This document shows, piece by piece, positions 34,045-43,197 of a stretch of DNA of 64,000 nt. Origin of the DNA: Aliarcobacter butzleri (GTDB taxonomy: Bacteria; Campylobacterota; Campylobacteria; Campylobacterales; Arcobacteraceae); NCBI RefSeq assembly GCF_900187115.1, contig NZ_LT906455.1, forward strand, positions 2,170,001-2,234,000, given 5' to 3'. The position numbers and the translations under genes were made by a program. The notes beneath the pieces are model-generated. The model worked only from the letters and a program-made list of their open reading frames with translations. It was not told where the DNA came from and made no database searches. Every line of letters starts with the position of its first letter. Position 1 is the stretch's first letter.

Positions 34045-34767
34045 CTAATATTTTATCTTCGCAAGATACAAACCATTTGGTTTTATAGGAGTTTTAAAAA
34101 TAATTTTTTCACAATTTAGTTGTTTTCTTAAATCTTCAATAGTTAATTTTTTATCATTTATTGCAAGTAAAAATCCAACCATAAGCCTAATTTGACTTCG
34201 TAAATATGAATTTGCAGTAAACTTAAAAACATAAATATCTTTATATTTATAAAATTTTGTATCAAAAATTTCTCTATTTGTATTCTCTTTATCACTTCCT
34301 GTTTTATGAAAATATTTGAAATCATGAATTCCAATAAACTCTTTTATAGCCTTTTTTAAAAGCTTTTCATCTACACTTTTTACATAAGTTATAAATTTAT
34401 CATTAAAAGGTGTTGTCTCTTTTGTAGTAATTAAATATCTATAAACCCTTTTTTTTGCACTAAATCTTGAATGAAAACTTTCATCTACTTTTGATATTTT
34501 TTTTATTTTTATAGAAGTTGGAAGATTTTTGTTTAAAATCTCTTTTAATTTAAAAAAATCTTCCCAATACGAAGGTATTTGACAATTAAACACTTGTCCA
34601 GATGAGTGAACTTCTTTATCTGTTCTTCCACTTAAAACTATTTGAGTTTTAATATTTATATTTTCAAAAGCCTTTAAAAGTTCATTTTCAACTGTTTTGC
34701 CATTTGGTTGTTTTTGGCTTCCTTGAAATAAACTTCCATCATAAGCGACAACAAACTTTAAGTTCAT
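34045..34767 (-). CDS. truA: tRNA pseudouridine(38-40) synthase TruA
   Basis: TruA makes pseudouridine at positions 38-40 of the tRNA anticodon arm. The 240-residue protein has the catalytic Asp50 in SGRTDKEVHSSGQV (family GRTDAGVHA). RFSAKKRVYRYLI (about residues 102-114) and NSYLRSQIRLMVG follow; the last is close to the family FLYHMVRNIVG block, with SYLRSQ replacing the more common FLYHM. This substitution is seen in Campylobacterota-type TruA. It lies 6 bases after the Lpt permease gene and 3 bases before the LapG-type gene. Confidence 0.93.
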   Translation of the reverse strand: MNLKFVVAYDGSLFQGSQKQPNGKTVENELLKAFENINIKTQIVLSGRTDKEVHSSGQVFNCQIPSYWEDFFKLKEILNKNLPTSIKIKKISKVDESFHSRFSAKKRVYRYLITTKETTPFNDKFITYVKSVDEKLLKKAIKEFIGIHDFKYFHKTGSDKENTNREIFDTKFYKYKDIYVFKFTANSYLRSQIRLMVGFLLAINDKKLTIEDLRKQLNCEKIIFKTPIKPNGLYLAKIKY

Positions 34768-34773
34768 AGAGTT

Positions 34774-35790
34774 TTAATACTCTTTTTTTATAGTTTTAGA
34801 GTATAAAAGATATGTCCCACTAAGCCAAAGAATAGGAATAATATAAAGCGTGTGTAAAAATATTTTATCTCCTATTGATTTGATTAGAACATAATATAAT
34901 ACTATCGAAATTAATGAATACATAATTGCTCTATTTTTTTCATATCTTGGATTAAAATACCCAAAAGTAATTACTAAAAATAAAGACATCAAAGGAAAAA
35001 AAGAAGTTAAAATAAAGAATGTCAAATCATCTAAATCAACTTTGTTTTTTATATTATTTTTCCAATAATCATAAGTTGTCGTAAAAACAGTTGTTTTAGC
35101 TGTGGAAATAGAATCATTTATGTACATTGCTTCATAATTTATTTGATTAAACTCTTCCTTATCAATCAAAAAAGCTTTTCCCTCGTCTAATCTAATGCTT
35201 AAAACACCATTGTCATTGTCTAAAACAGCATTTTTACTAATCACAAATTGATCATTGTCTTTTTGAACTTTCAAAAGTTTTACATCTTCATAAAGATTAT
35301 TTTTTTTGTCATTTATAAAAATCAGCCAGTCACCAAATTTTTGACCAAATTCACCAGATTTTATATTAAAATTTGCTTCATTTTTTTTAATATTTACAAA
35401 TTGCTTTCTTTCAAAATCACTTTTTGGAATAAGTCCAACAGATACAACTAAAAGTAAAAGTGTTAAAAGAAGAGTTAATGGTAAAAAAATCTTCAAAATT
35501 TTAAATGGATTTAATCCAAATGAAGTAATAACAGTAAGTTCATATTCACTTGAAAGTTTTGATAAAGTTATAACCATAGATATAAAAAAAGATATTGGCA
35601 TAGTATAAAAAATAATATCAGGAATTGTATAACTAAAAATTCTAAATAATTCAAAAAAGTTTACAGTTATAATTGCTGTTAAAGCTGAGATTTTAACCAA
35701 AAATATTACTGCTGTAATAAAAAATAATCCAAAAAATATAGGGAAAAATGTAATTGCTAGTTGAGAATATAAATAGCGCTGTAACTTCAC
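34774..35790 (-). CDS. LptF/LptG-family lipopolysaccharide export permease
   Basis: A 338-residue inner-membrane protein of the YjgP/YjgQ family, the permease part of the LptB2FG transporter that extracts LPS from the inner membrane. The arrangement is typical: three N-terminal membrane helices (to about residue 120, with PISFFISMVITLSKLSSEYELTVITSFG), a periplasmic beta-jellyroll domain (about 130-240), and three C-terminal helices. Whether it is LptF or LptG cannot be settled by eye. It begins one base inside the end of the peptidase gene (35790) and is followed after 6 bases by truA. Confidence 0.87.
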   Translation of the reverse strand: MKLQRYLYSQLAITFFPIFFGLFFITAVIFLVKISALTAIITVNFFELFRIFSYTIPDIIFYTMPISFFISMVITLSKLSSEYELTVITSFGLNPFKILKIFLPLTLLLTLLLLVVSVGLIPKSDFERKQFVNIKKNEANFNIKSGEFGQKFGDWLIFINDKKNNLYEDVKLLKVQKDNDQFVISKNAVLDNDNGVLSIRLDEGKAFLIDKEEFNQINYEAMYINDSISTAKTTVFTTTYDYWKNNIKNKVDLDDLTFFILTSFFPLMSLFLVITFGYFNPRYEKNRAIMYSLISIVLYYVLIKSIGDKIFLHTLYIIPILWLSGTYLLYSKTIKKEY

Positions 35791-36383
35791 TAAAATGCCT
35801 TTATAAAATGTTCTAAATTAAAAAAATACTCGATAAAAAATCCTAAAACTAATGATGGAATAAATGGAATTTGAATATCTTTTTTTATAAAATTTATGCT
35901 AATTGTATGTAAAATAGCAATAATCGCTGATAGCAATATAGCATAAGTTAGCGAATTTAATCCTAAAACAACAGCCATACTTGCAATTATAGGGATATCA
36001 CCTTCTCCCAAAGCCACTTGATTTTTAAGATTTTCATCTTTTAAAATTCTTGATTTTATATTTTGGATATAAAAAGTTACGATAAAGTTTAATAAAAAAA
36101 TAGCTCCACTCGCAATAAAAGCATTTAAAAAACTATCTTCTAAAGAAAAATCTGTAATAAAAAAGGATAAAACAAATACAAGCAAAAGCAAATAATCTGG
36201 AACAGCTTTATATTTTAAATCAATAAAAGATAAAAAAACTAAAAGATACGAGAATATACAAAAAAATAAAAATTGTAGGTTTAGAGATAATTTTAAAAAT
36301 AGAAATATTGTTAAAATAATACAAATTACTATTTGTAAAAATCTAAATCCCACCAAATCTTCTCTCTCTATTTTTATAATCAT
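35790..36383 (-). CDS. Short type IV prepilin-type aspartic peptidase (A24)
   Basis: A 197-residue membrane protein with about six hydrophobic segments and the two aspartates of the GXGD prepilin peptidases: Asp55 in FIDLKYKAVPDYL and Asp128 in LGEGDIPIIASMAVVLG. It lacks the N-terminal cytoplasmic methyltransferase part with its cysteine pairs, so it is a peptidase-only (CpaA/TadV-like or archaeal-type) form. It would process prepilin-like signal peptides at the inner membrane. The annotated ATG overlaps uppS by 41 bases. A GTG at 36353, preceded by a GAGAGAGA stretch, is a fair alternative start. No pilin genes are near; it sits in a housekeeping operon. Confidence 0.78.
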   Translation of the reverse strand: MIIKIEREDLVGFRFLQIVICIILTIFLFLKLSLNLQFLFFCIFSYLLVFLSFIDLKYKAVPDYLLLLVFVLSFFITDFSLEDSFLNAFIASGAIFLLNFIVTFYIQNIKSRILKDENLKNQVALGEGDIPIIASMAVVLGLNSLTYAILLSAIIAILHTISINFIKKDIQIPFIPSLVLGFFIEYFFNLEHFIKAF

Positions 36384-37047
36384 CTAAAATCTTTTTAAGT
36401 TCAGCAACACTAAAATCTGGCCAATAAGTTTTTGTAAAAAACATCTCTGCATAAGCATTTTGCCATAATAGATAATTTGAAAGTCTAACTTCACCACTAG
36501 TTCGTATTAGCAAATCAACTGGACTCATACCTGCTGTATCAAGGCATGATTCTAAATTTTCTTCTGTTATTTCAAGATGTTGTTCATTCAATTTCTTTAT
36601 TGCTCTAATAATTTCATCTTTTGAGCCATAATTTAAAGCTAAAACCTGTGTAAGACCACTGCAAGAAGAAGTTTTTTCTTCTATTTGGTTTATAATATTT
36701 TGTAAAGATTTTGAGAATTTACTAAGATCTCCAATTGCTTTAAATCTAATATTATTTTCTAAAAAAACTTCTAACTCATTTTTTAGATGTTTTTCTAAAA
36801 GTTTCATCAAATATTCAACTTCAAGTTTTGGTCTTGCCCAATTCTCAGTTGAAAAAGCATATAAAGTTAAATATTCTATTCCAATTTTTGCGCAAAACTT
36901 TGTAATCTCTCTTACAACTTTCGCACCTTCTTCATGTCCAGCAGTTCTTTTTAATCCTCTTTGTTTTGCCCATCTTCCATTCCCATCCATAATGATGGCA
37001 ATATGAGAAGGAAAGCCTTTATCATCATTCATATTATTTAAACTCAT
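36343..37047 (-). CDS. uppS: Isoprenyl transferase (undecaprenyl diphosphate synthase)
   Basis: UppS extends farnesyl diphosphate with eight cis isoprene units to give the C55 lipid carrier for peptidoglycan and O-antigen. The 234-residue protein has the catalytic Asp21 in IIMDGNGRWAKQRG, the substrate loop LYAFSTENWARP (about residues 74-85), and the C-terminal DLLIRTSGEVRLSNYLLWQNAYAE-type block that binds the homoallylic substrate. Length is normal. It overlaps coaBC by 14 bases and the peptidase gene by up to 41 bases. Confidence 0.95.
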   Translation of the reverse strand: MSLNNMNDDKGFPSHIAIIMDGNGRWAKQRGLKRTAGHEEGAKVVREITKFCAKIGIEYLTLYAFSTENWARPKLEVEYLMKLLEKHLKNELEVFLENNIRFKAIGDLSKFSKSLQNIINQIEEKTSSCSGLTQVLALNYGSKDEIIRAIKKLNEQHLEITEENLESCLDTAGMSPVDLLIRTSGEVRLSNYLLWQNAYAEMFFTKTYWPDFSVAELKKILDDYKNRERRFGGI

Positions 37048-38257
37048 CTTGTAATTTTTCTAAAATTTCTAAAGATATGTCTAATTTTGAACCTTTAAAT
37101 GTAGAACTTTTATTCTTATTTTTTAAAATGAGTTCAATACTATTATTTTCACTTCCAAAACTATTTTCTTCGTTTAAAATATTTAAACAAACTCCATCAA
37201 GATTCTTTTTTTCTAACATTGAAATTGCACTATTTTGAGCTATTAATTCATCCATTTCTGCTTTAAATCCAATAGAAATTATTTCACTTTTATCTAAAGA
37301 ATTTAAAATATCAATATTTTGTTTTAACTCTAAATTCCAGTTTATTCCTATTAAATCTTTTTTTAGTTTTCCTTCTTGTGCAAAAGTTGGAAGATAATCA
37401 CTAACAGCAGCTACCATAAATAAAAAACTCTGTTTTTTACTCTCTTTTTTTGCAATTTCTAATGAACTTACTAAAGATTCGTACATTTCAAATGAACTTT
37501 GCACTTTTATTAAATGAATATCATTTGGTAAATTTTCATAACCACGAGAACTTACTAAACAAACATCTGCACCTTTATAATATAAAGCTTTTGCTAAGTT
37601 TGATGCCATTTTTCCTGATGAAAAGTTTGAAATATATCTTACATCATCTATCTTTTCTATTGTCCCACCGCCACTTAAAACAACTTTTCTATTTATCCAA
37701 TACTCATCTTTTAAAAGTTCTTTGCAAGTAGCATCAAAAATATCAGTTGGTTCTGCCATTGCTCCATCGCCAACATCTTTACAAACAAGTTCTTTTATTT
37801 GAGAAGAGACTACTTTATATTCAAGATGTTTTAATTTATCAAGGCTCTGTTTTGTAATAGGATTATTTATCATATTTGTATTAGCTGCTGGTGCAATTAA
37901 TTTAGTTTTTGTATAAGCTAAAGCCGTTTGAAGTAATAAATTATCAGCCAAACCACAAGCTAATTTATTTATAGTATTAGCACTAGTTGGAGCAATCACA
38001 AAAATATCAGACCATTTTCCAATATCTATATGATTATAATCTTGGCTTTTATCCCAGTTTTCACTACTTTCATCTAAAACTCTGTTTTGTGAAATAGCTT
38101 CAAATGTAATTGGATTTATAAACTTTTTTGCACTTTCAGTCATAATAACTCGGACTTGTGCACCTGCTTTTACATAAAGTCTAATCAAATCCAAAGCTTT
38201 ATAAATAGCAATTGAACCAGTAACTCCAACTAATATTTTTTTATTTTTTAAAAGCAT
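37034..38257 (-). CDS. coaBC: Bifunctional phosphopantothenoylcysteine decarboxylase / phosphopantothenate--cysteine ligase
   Basis: CoaBC carries out two steps of coenzyme A synthesis. The CoaC half (residues 1-180, FMN-dependent) has the catalytic His76 in DYNHIDIG, the PAANTNM motif with Asn126, and Cys159 in ELVCKDVGDGAMAEP. The CoaB half (about 185-407) has GGGTIEKIDDVRYISNFSSG and the AAVSDYLPTF segment. Length (407) is normal. It lies 2 bases after glmU and overlaps uppS by 14 bases. Confidence 0.95.
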   Translation of the reverse strand: MLLKNKKILVGVTGSIAIYKALDLIRLYVKAGAQVRVIMTESAKKFINPITFEAISQNRVLDESSENWDKSQDYNHIDIGKWSDIFVIAPTSANTINKLACGLADNLLLQTALAYTKTKLIAPAANTNMINNPITKQSLDKLKHLEYKVVSSQIKELVCKDVGDGAMAEPTDIFDATCKELLKDEYWINRKVVLSGGGTIEKIDDVRYISNFSSGKMASNLAKALYYKGADVCLVSSRGYENLPNDIHLIKVQSSFEMYESLVSSLEIAKKESKKQSFLFMVAAVSDYLPTFAQEGKLKKDLIGINWNLELKQNIDILNSLDKSEIISIGFKAEMDELIAQNSAISMLEKKNLDGVCLNILNEENSFGSENNSIELILKNKNKSSTFKGSKLDISLEILEKLQDEFK

Positions 38258-38259
38258 TT

Positions 38260-39558
38260 TTATTTCTTTTTACTTGAAAAATGTTTGTAAAAGAAACCAT
38301 CAATAGTTTTTGCTTTTGCTCGTGTAAGATACAATTCACCTTTTTTAACATTTCCAGTTACAGTTGAACCAGCTCCTATTAAAACATCATCTTCAATATT
38401 TACAGGTGCAACAAATTGTGTATCACTTCCAACAAAAACATTTTTTCCTATAATTGTTTGATGTTTATTAACTCCATCATAATTACAAGTAATTGTCCCA
38501 CATCCTATGTTTGTTCCTTCATCTATTGAACAATCTCCAAGATATGATAAATGCCCTGCTTTTACACCCGTTAATTTAGCTTTTTTTGTTTCTACAAAGT
38601 TTCCAATATGAGTATTTGTTAACTCACTTCCTGGTCTTACTCGTCCCATTGGTCCAACATCACTATCTTTTACGATTGAATCTTCAACAACTGAATTTGT
38701 TTTAATATGAGAATTTATAATTTTTGCATTTCCAAGTAAACTTACACCATTTTCTATGATACTTTCACCCTCAATTTCAACACCCTCTTCGATGTAAATA
38801 GTATCAGGCAATCTCATAATTACTCCAGCTTTCATAAACTCTTTTTTGATTCTATTTTGGTGAATTACCTCAGCATCTGCTAATTCAACTTTTGAATTAA
38901 CACCTTTAAAATTCTCTTCATTTACAACTAAAGGTTTTAAAACTTTTCCTTGACTAATTGCCATTTCAACTAAATCAGTGATGTAATACTCTTTTTGAGC
39001 ATTGTTATTATCTAATTTTGGTAAGTTTTCAAGTAAAAATTTTGTTTCAAACTGATAAATTCCAGCATTTGCAGTTGTGATTTTTAGTTCATCTTCTGAA
39101 GCATCTTTTTGTTCAACAATTTTTTTAACATTTCCATTTTCAATTATTACTCTTCCATAACCATCAGCACTTTCTAGCTCTAAAACTGACATTACAATAG
39201 TCGCATTTATTTCAAATTTTTCCAATTCATTTGCTTGAATTAAAGGCATATCACCATTTAGAACTAAAACTTTTTCATACTTTGGAGTGATTCCCATAAC
39301 AGCTCCACCAGTTCCTGGATAGTTTTTATGGTCTTGAATTACAAAATTTATATTTGAAAAATATTTTTCAATTTCTGCTTTTACTTTTTCAAACTGATGA
39401 TATAAAACAACTGTTATATCATCACTCAATTTTAAAGCCTCTTTTATAGAGTAATAAAGCATAGGTTTACCAGAAATCTTATGTAATACTTTTGGAGTAT
39501 CAGATTTCATTCTAGTACCTGCTCCTGCTGCTAAAATAATAATTGACTTTTTACCCAT
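38260..39558 (-). CDS. glmU: Bifunctional GlmU: GlcNAc-1-P uridyltransferase / glucosamine-1-P acetyltransferase
   Basis: GlmU makes UDP-GlcNAc for peptidoglycan and LPS. The N-terminal pyrophosphorylase domain has [24 protein letters not shown] at residues 10-33 and LNGDMPLI near 100. The C-terminal left-handed beta-helix runs from about residue 245, with [18 protein letters not shown] (catalytic His) and [13 protein letters not shown]. At 432 residues it is slightly short, which is normal for Campylobacterota. It lies 2 bases after the ankyrin gene. Confidence 0.96.
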   Translation of the reverse strand: MGKKSIIILAAGAGTRMKSDTPKVLHKISGKPMLYYSIKEALKLSDDITVVLYHQFEKVKAEIEKYFSNINFVIQDHKNYPGTGGAVMGITPKYEKVLVLNGDMPLIQANELEKFEINATIVMSVLELESADGYGRVIIENGNVKKIVEQKDASEDELKITTANAGIYQFETKFLLENLPKLDNNNAQKEYYITDLVEMAISQGKVLKPLVVNEENFKGVNSKVELADAEVIHQNRIKKEFMKAGVIMRLPDTIYIEEGVEIEGESIIENGVSLLGNAKIINSHIKTNSVVEDSIVKDSDVGPMGRVRPGSELTNTHIGNFVETKKAKLTGVKAGHLSYLGDCSIDEGTNIGCGTITCNYDGVNKHQTIIGKNVFVGSDTQFVAPVNIEDDVLIGAGSTVTGNVKKGELYLTRAKAKTIDGFFYKHFSSKKK

Positions 39559-39560
39559 TT

Positions 39561-41498
39561 TTAACCTTTTACTGCTTCATTTAGCTCTTTTTTTAAGTTT
39601 TGAATTACTTCTATTAGAGCATTTTTCATTTTATAATCGCTTATTTCACTTGTTAATAACTTATCTAAATTTTTCTCTTTACTTTTGAAAAATTCTGCAA
39701 CTTTTTTATTTTTTGGATTTTTGTTATACATCAAAACTCCAGAATTTACCAATGTCACAACCAATTTTATGTGTCCTAAAATTGTTGCATAATTTAATAT
39801 ATTAAAACCACTATTATCTGGTTGGTTCATATCAGCACCTGAAGCGATCAACCATCTTGCAATTTGATAGTTTCCTTTCCATTGTGTGTGATGAAGTGCT
39901 GTTCTTCCGTAATTATCTTTTAAAGATAGATTTGCTTTTTTTGTCAAAAGTTTTTCAACTACCAATAAATCATCGGCAATTACAGCATTATGAATTACTG
40001 TTCTTCCATTATTATCTTGAATATCAACATCTACTCTATATCTTAAGAAATTCACCAATCTTTTTATAAAGTAAGCTTTATCTAACTTTTCAGTTATTTT
40101 TAATCCCTCTTCAACCATACACATTAAAGCAGTTTTATTTTCTTTATCTGTTAGATTCAGATTTATACCGTGATTTACAATAATTTCTAAAGTTTCATAA
40201 TCATTATACATAACCAAATCAAATAAAATATTTTTCCCATCTAATCTTTTAGCTTCTAAATTTGGCTTATATGATAAAACTTTTTTTAGTAAAATATCAT
40301 ATCTCTCTTTTTCATTTATATATGGTGCTAATGTTGGATTTGATTTTTTAAATCCTCTTGTAATAGCAATCAATTCTACAACATTGTCAACTACAGTTTT
40401 TTCATCTAAATCTCTTGAATCAATGTTTGCACCTTTTGCAACCAATAAATCCATCATTTTATAGTTTGAATAACCCTTTAATGTTTCAATATGAAATAAA
40501 TTCCTATTATATTCATCAACTATATTTAAATCAGCTCCACAATCTATTAAAAATTCAACATTTGCAAAATTTTTATTTTCAATCTCTTTTTGTAAAGTTG
40601 TTTTTCCATCAGCATCAACTGTATCAACTTTTAATCCATTTTTTATAAATAAAAGAGCAAGAGCTAAATAATCATTTTTTGGATTGATTAGCTCATATCT
40701 TTTATCTTCAAATTTCAGTTCATTTTTTTGTATATTTACGATATTTAAAAGTTCATCAATTATATTTTTATAATTTTTATCTACTATATTTATATCAATA
40801 CGTTTATCAATTAGTTTTTCTATAATTGGTATATTTCTAGCACCTTTTAAGATGGCATAAAAAAGTACATTTTGTCCATTTTTATCTACTATATTTACAT
40901 TGATATTTTTTGATAAAAGATTTAATGCGATATTTATATCATCTTTTAAAACTGCTTTAAAAAGAGCTGTTTGTCCATTTTCATCTAATATATTAAAATC
41001 TTCGATATTTTCTAAAACATCATTGATAATATCTATATTTTCACTCTCAATGGCATCAAATAAAATAGTTTTTCCAGTATTATCTTTTGAATTAAAATCT
41101 GGCTCATACTTTGTTAGTAACTGGAATATTTTATATCCACCTAAAAGAACAGATTCTTGTAAAATAGTTCTTCCTTGACTATTTTTTCTATTTATATCAA
41201 AACCATTTTCAAGTAAAAATCTAACTGTCATAGGATCAGCTTTTTCTACTGCTTCACCTAAGACTGTTTTCCCATCTTTATCTTCTATATTTGCTTCAAT
41301 ACCATTTTTTAACAATATTTTTATAGATTCAAATCTTTTTTTTACTACTAATGAAAAAAGGATATTTCTACCTTTTTCATCTTTTTTATTTATATCTATG
41401 CCTTTATCTATGTATCTTTGGATTTTTTTAAGGTCTATTTTGTCAGAAAAAAGCTCATTGTAAAAATCTTCTTCATCAACTTTGAAAAATTTAAACAC
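39561..41498 (-). CDS. Ankyrin-repeat protein
   Basis: A 645-residue protein made almost wholly of ankyrin repeats (about 33 residues each, from residue 24 to 600). Many have the [15 protein letters not shown] or [16 protein letters not shown] pattern. It has no signal peptide or membrane segment, so it is presumably cytoplasmic. Ankyrin repeats bind proteins; no partner can be inferred. It is the first gene of the operon with glmU, coaBC and uppS, 2 bases upstream of glmU. The final 50 residues are helical and charged without repeats. Confidence 0.85.
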   Translation of the reverse strand: MFKFFKVDEEDFYNELFSDKIDLKKIQRYIDKGIDINKKDEKGRNILFSLVVKKRFESIKILLKNGIEANIEDKDGKTVLGEAVEKADPMTVRFLLENGFDINRKNSQGRTILQESVLLGGYKIFQLLTKYEPDFNSKDNTGKTILFDAIESENIDIINDVLENIEDFNILDENGQTALFKAVLKDDINIALNLLSKNINVNIVDKNGQNVLFYAILKGARNIPIIEKLIDKRIDINIVDKNYKNIIDELLNIVNIQKNELKFEDKRYELINPKNDYLALALLFIKNGLKVDTVDADGKTTLQKEIENKNFANVEFLIDCGADLNIVDEYNRNLFHIETLKGYSNYKMMDLLVAKGANIDSRDLDEKTVVDNVVELIAITRGFKKSNPTLAPYINEKERYDILLKKVLSYKPNLEAKRLDGKNILFDLVMYNDYETLEIIVNHGINLNLTDKENKTALMCMVEEGLKITEKLDKAYFIKRLVNFLRYRVDVDIQDNNGRTVIHNAVIADDLLVVEKLLTKKANLSLKDNYGRTALHHTQWKGNYQIARWLIASGADMNQPDNSGFNILNYATILGHIKLVVTLVNSGVLMYNKNPKNKKVAEFFKSKEKNLDKLLTSEISDYKMKNALIEVIQNLKKELNEAVKG

Positions 41499-41539
41499 TA
41501 TAAAATATCCTTATAATTAATTATAAATCCTAATAAATT

Positions 41540-43132
41540 TTAGATTTTAGCTAATTTTTTATTAAATTGTTTTTGTCTTCTTGATTTATTGCTTCTTTTT
41601 TCGTCTTTCTCTTTATTTGTTTTTGGAAATCTTTTTTTATGAAAATCTTTTTCAAAACCACTCTCTTCAACTAAATTTCCTTTTAAAGATTTTTCAATAA
41701 AACTGTTAAAAGAGTTTCTTAAAATATATGCTTTGTCATGGTCAGGGAAAAGCTCTGGAAGTTTATATGAAAGCCAAAGATATAAAGAGATTTTTTTTAC
41801 CTCATCTTCAACTAAAAGTAAATCTTTTTGAGTAATTGCCTTTTTAGGTAAAGTAATTGAAGGTTTATAGTGATTTACTCTTTTTTTTATCACACTTGCA
41901 ATATATGAATCATATGCTTGTAAAATAATAGTTGATTTTGTAGTAATTGGAGCTTGAGCTAAAAGATATTTTTCTTCTAAACTCAAACCATTTTTATTAT
42001 CAACTATTCTTGCTGCTTCTATCATAGAAGAGATATTTGCAGCTACAAAAGGTCCATTAAAAGACATATTGTCTGCAAAAAATTTCAAAATCTTTGTCAA
42101 TGAATTTGTTTTTATATGACTTGAAAGTGCTTCTAATTGATTGTTATTTATTTTTACTTTAAAAGGTGGTTTTATTGTTTTTATTGAAGATTCAAATTCC
42201 TCTTTTATATAAGCTAAAATATCTCTTCTTGTTGCACCTAAATATCCAGCTTCAAAATGTCCAAATCGTCCTGCACGTCCTGCTATTTGAACTATTTCAT
42301 TAACTGTTATTTTTCTTCTACTAACTCCGTCAAATTTTGTATCAGTTGTAAATAAAATTGTTTTAATTGGAAGATTTAAACCCATTGCAATTGCATCTGT
42401 TGCTATTAAGATTTGACTCTTTTTCTCTCTAAATCTTTTTGCTTCATCACGTCTAACTTCAGGAGATAAATTTCCATAAATAACTGAAACAGCGTATTTT
42501 TTTTGAAGTCTTTGTTTGAGTTTTAAAACATCACTTCTTGAAAAAGCTATCAAAGCTGTTCCATCTTCTAATTTTTCCAAAGAAGTCCATTTGTCAAGAA
42601 TTTTTAATTCATTTTTTCTAGTATGTTTTATAACTTCTAAATCTTCATCTAAATAAGCAGCTATTTTTTTAACTGCATCAAGAGCATTTACGCTTCCTGT
42701 CATAATGATTTTTTTTGCAGGACATCCTATAATTGCATTTACCCAAGCCCAACCTCTATCATCATCTTCAAGCATTTGAACTTCATCAATAACAGCAACA
42801 TCAACATCTAAATCAAAATCTAACATTTCAATCGTTGAACAAACATGAGAAGCTTCAATATCTAAAATTTGTTCTTCTCCTGTTATTAAAGAAGCATTTA
42901 TTTTTGATTCTTTTAAATCTTCATATCCTTCAAGAGCCAAAAGTCGCAAAGGTGCTAAATATAATCCACTATTTGCTTCTTTCAATTTTTGCATTGCGTT
43001 GTATGTTTTTCCACTATTTGTAGGACCTACATAAAATTCTAATTTTCTATTTATGCTTCTTGCTAAAGGATAAAGTGTTTTTAAATCGCACTTTAATAAG
43101 GTTTGTAGTTGTTCTTGCCAATTTTCTTTCAT
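41540..43132 (-). CDS. SUV3-like DExH RNA helicase
   Basis: A superfamily 2 helicase similar to the mitochondrial RNA-degradosome helicase SUV3. Residues (numbering from the ATG at 43132, 530 aa): Walker A GPTNSGKT at 36-43, motif II DEVQ (about 120-123), motif III TGSVNA, motif V DAIAMGLNLP, motif VI QIAGRAGRFG. The long C-terminal part ends in a basic tail (RSNKSRRQKQFNKK). It probably unwinds structured RNA. The open frame extends to a TTG at 43174, but the ATG is preferred because the extra 14 residues overlay the promoter. A TATAAT at 43139-43144 (minus) would start transcription at about the ATG itself, so the mRNA may be nearly leaderless. Confidence 0.85.
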   Translation of the reverse strand: MKENWQEQLQTLLKCDLKTLYPLARSINRKLEFYVGPTNSGKTYNAMQKLKEANSGLYLAPLRLLALEGYEDLKESKINASLITGEEQILDIEASHVCSTIEMLDFDLDVDVAVIDEVQMLEDDDRGWAWVNAIIGCPAKKIIMTGSVNALDAVKKIAAYLDEDLEVIKHTRKNELKILDKWTSLEKLEDGTALIAFSRSDVLKLKQRLQKKYAVSVIYGNLSPEVRRDEAKRFREKKSQILIATDAIAMGLNLPIKTILFTTDTKFDGVSRRKITVNEIVQIAGRAGRFGHFEAGYLGATRRDILAYIKEEFESSIKTIKPPFKVKINNNQLEALSSHIKTNSLTKILKFFADNMSFNGPFVAANISSMIEAARIVDNKNGLSLEEKYLLAQAPITTKSTIILQAYDSYIASVIKKRVNHYKPSITLPKKAITQKDLLLVEDEVKKISLYLWLSYKLPELFPDHDKAYILRNSFNSFIEKSLKGNLVEESGFEKDFHKKRFPKTNKEKDEKRSNKSRRQKQFNKKLAKI

Positions 43133-43138
43133 AGGCGT

Positions 43139-43144
43139 ATTATA
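43139..43144 (-). promoter_or_regulatory. -10 box of the SUV3-like helicase gene
   Basis: TATAAT on the minus strand only 6 bases upstream of the preferred ATG (43132). The predicted transcript would begin at or within 1-2 bases of the start codon, and no Shine-Dalgarno is present. Confidence 0.45.
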
Positions 43145-43197
43145 TACAATAGAATATAATACTAGATTAAACAAAAAATTTAGGGGAATCTAATTTA

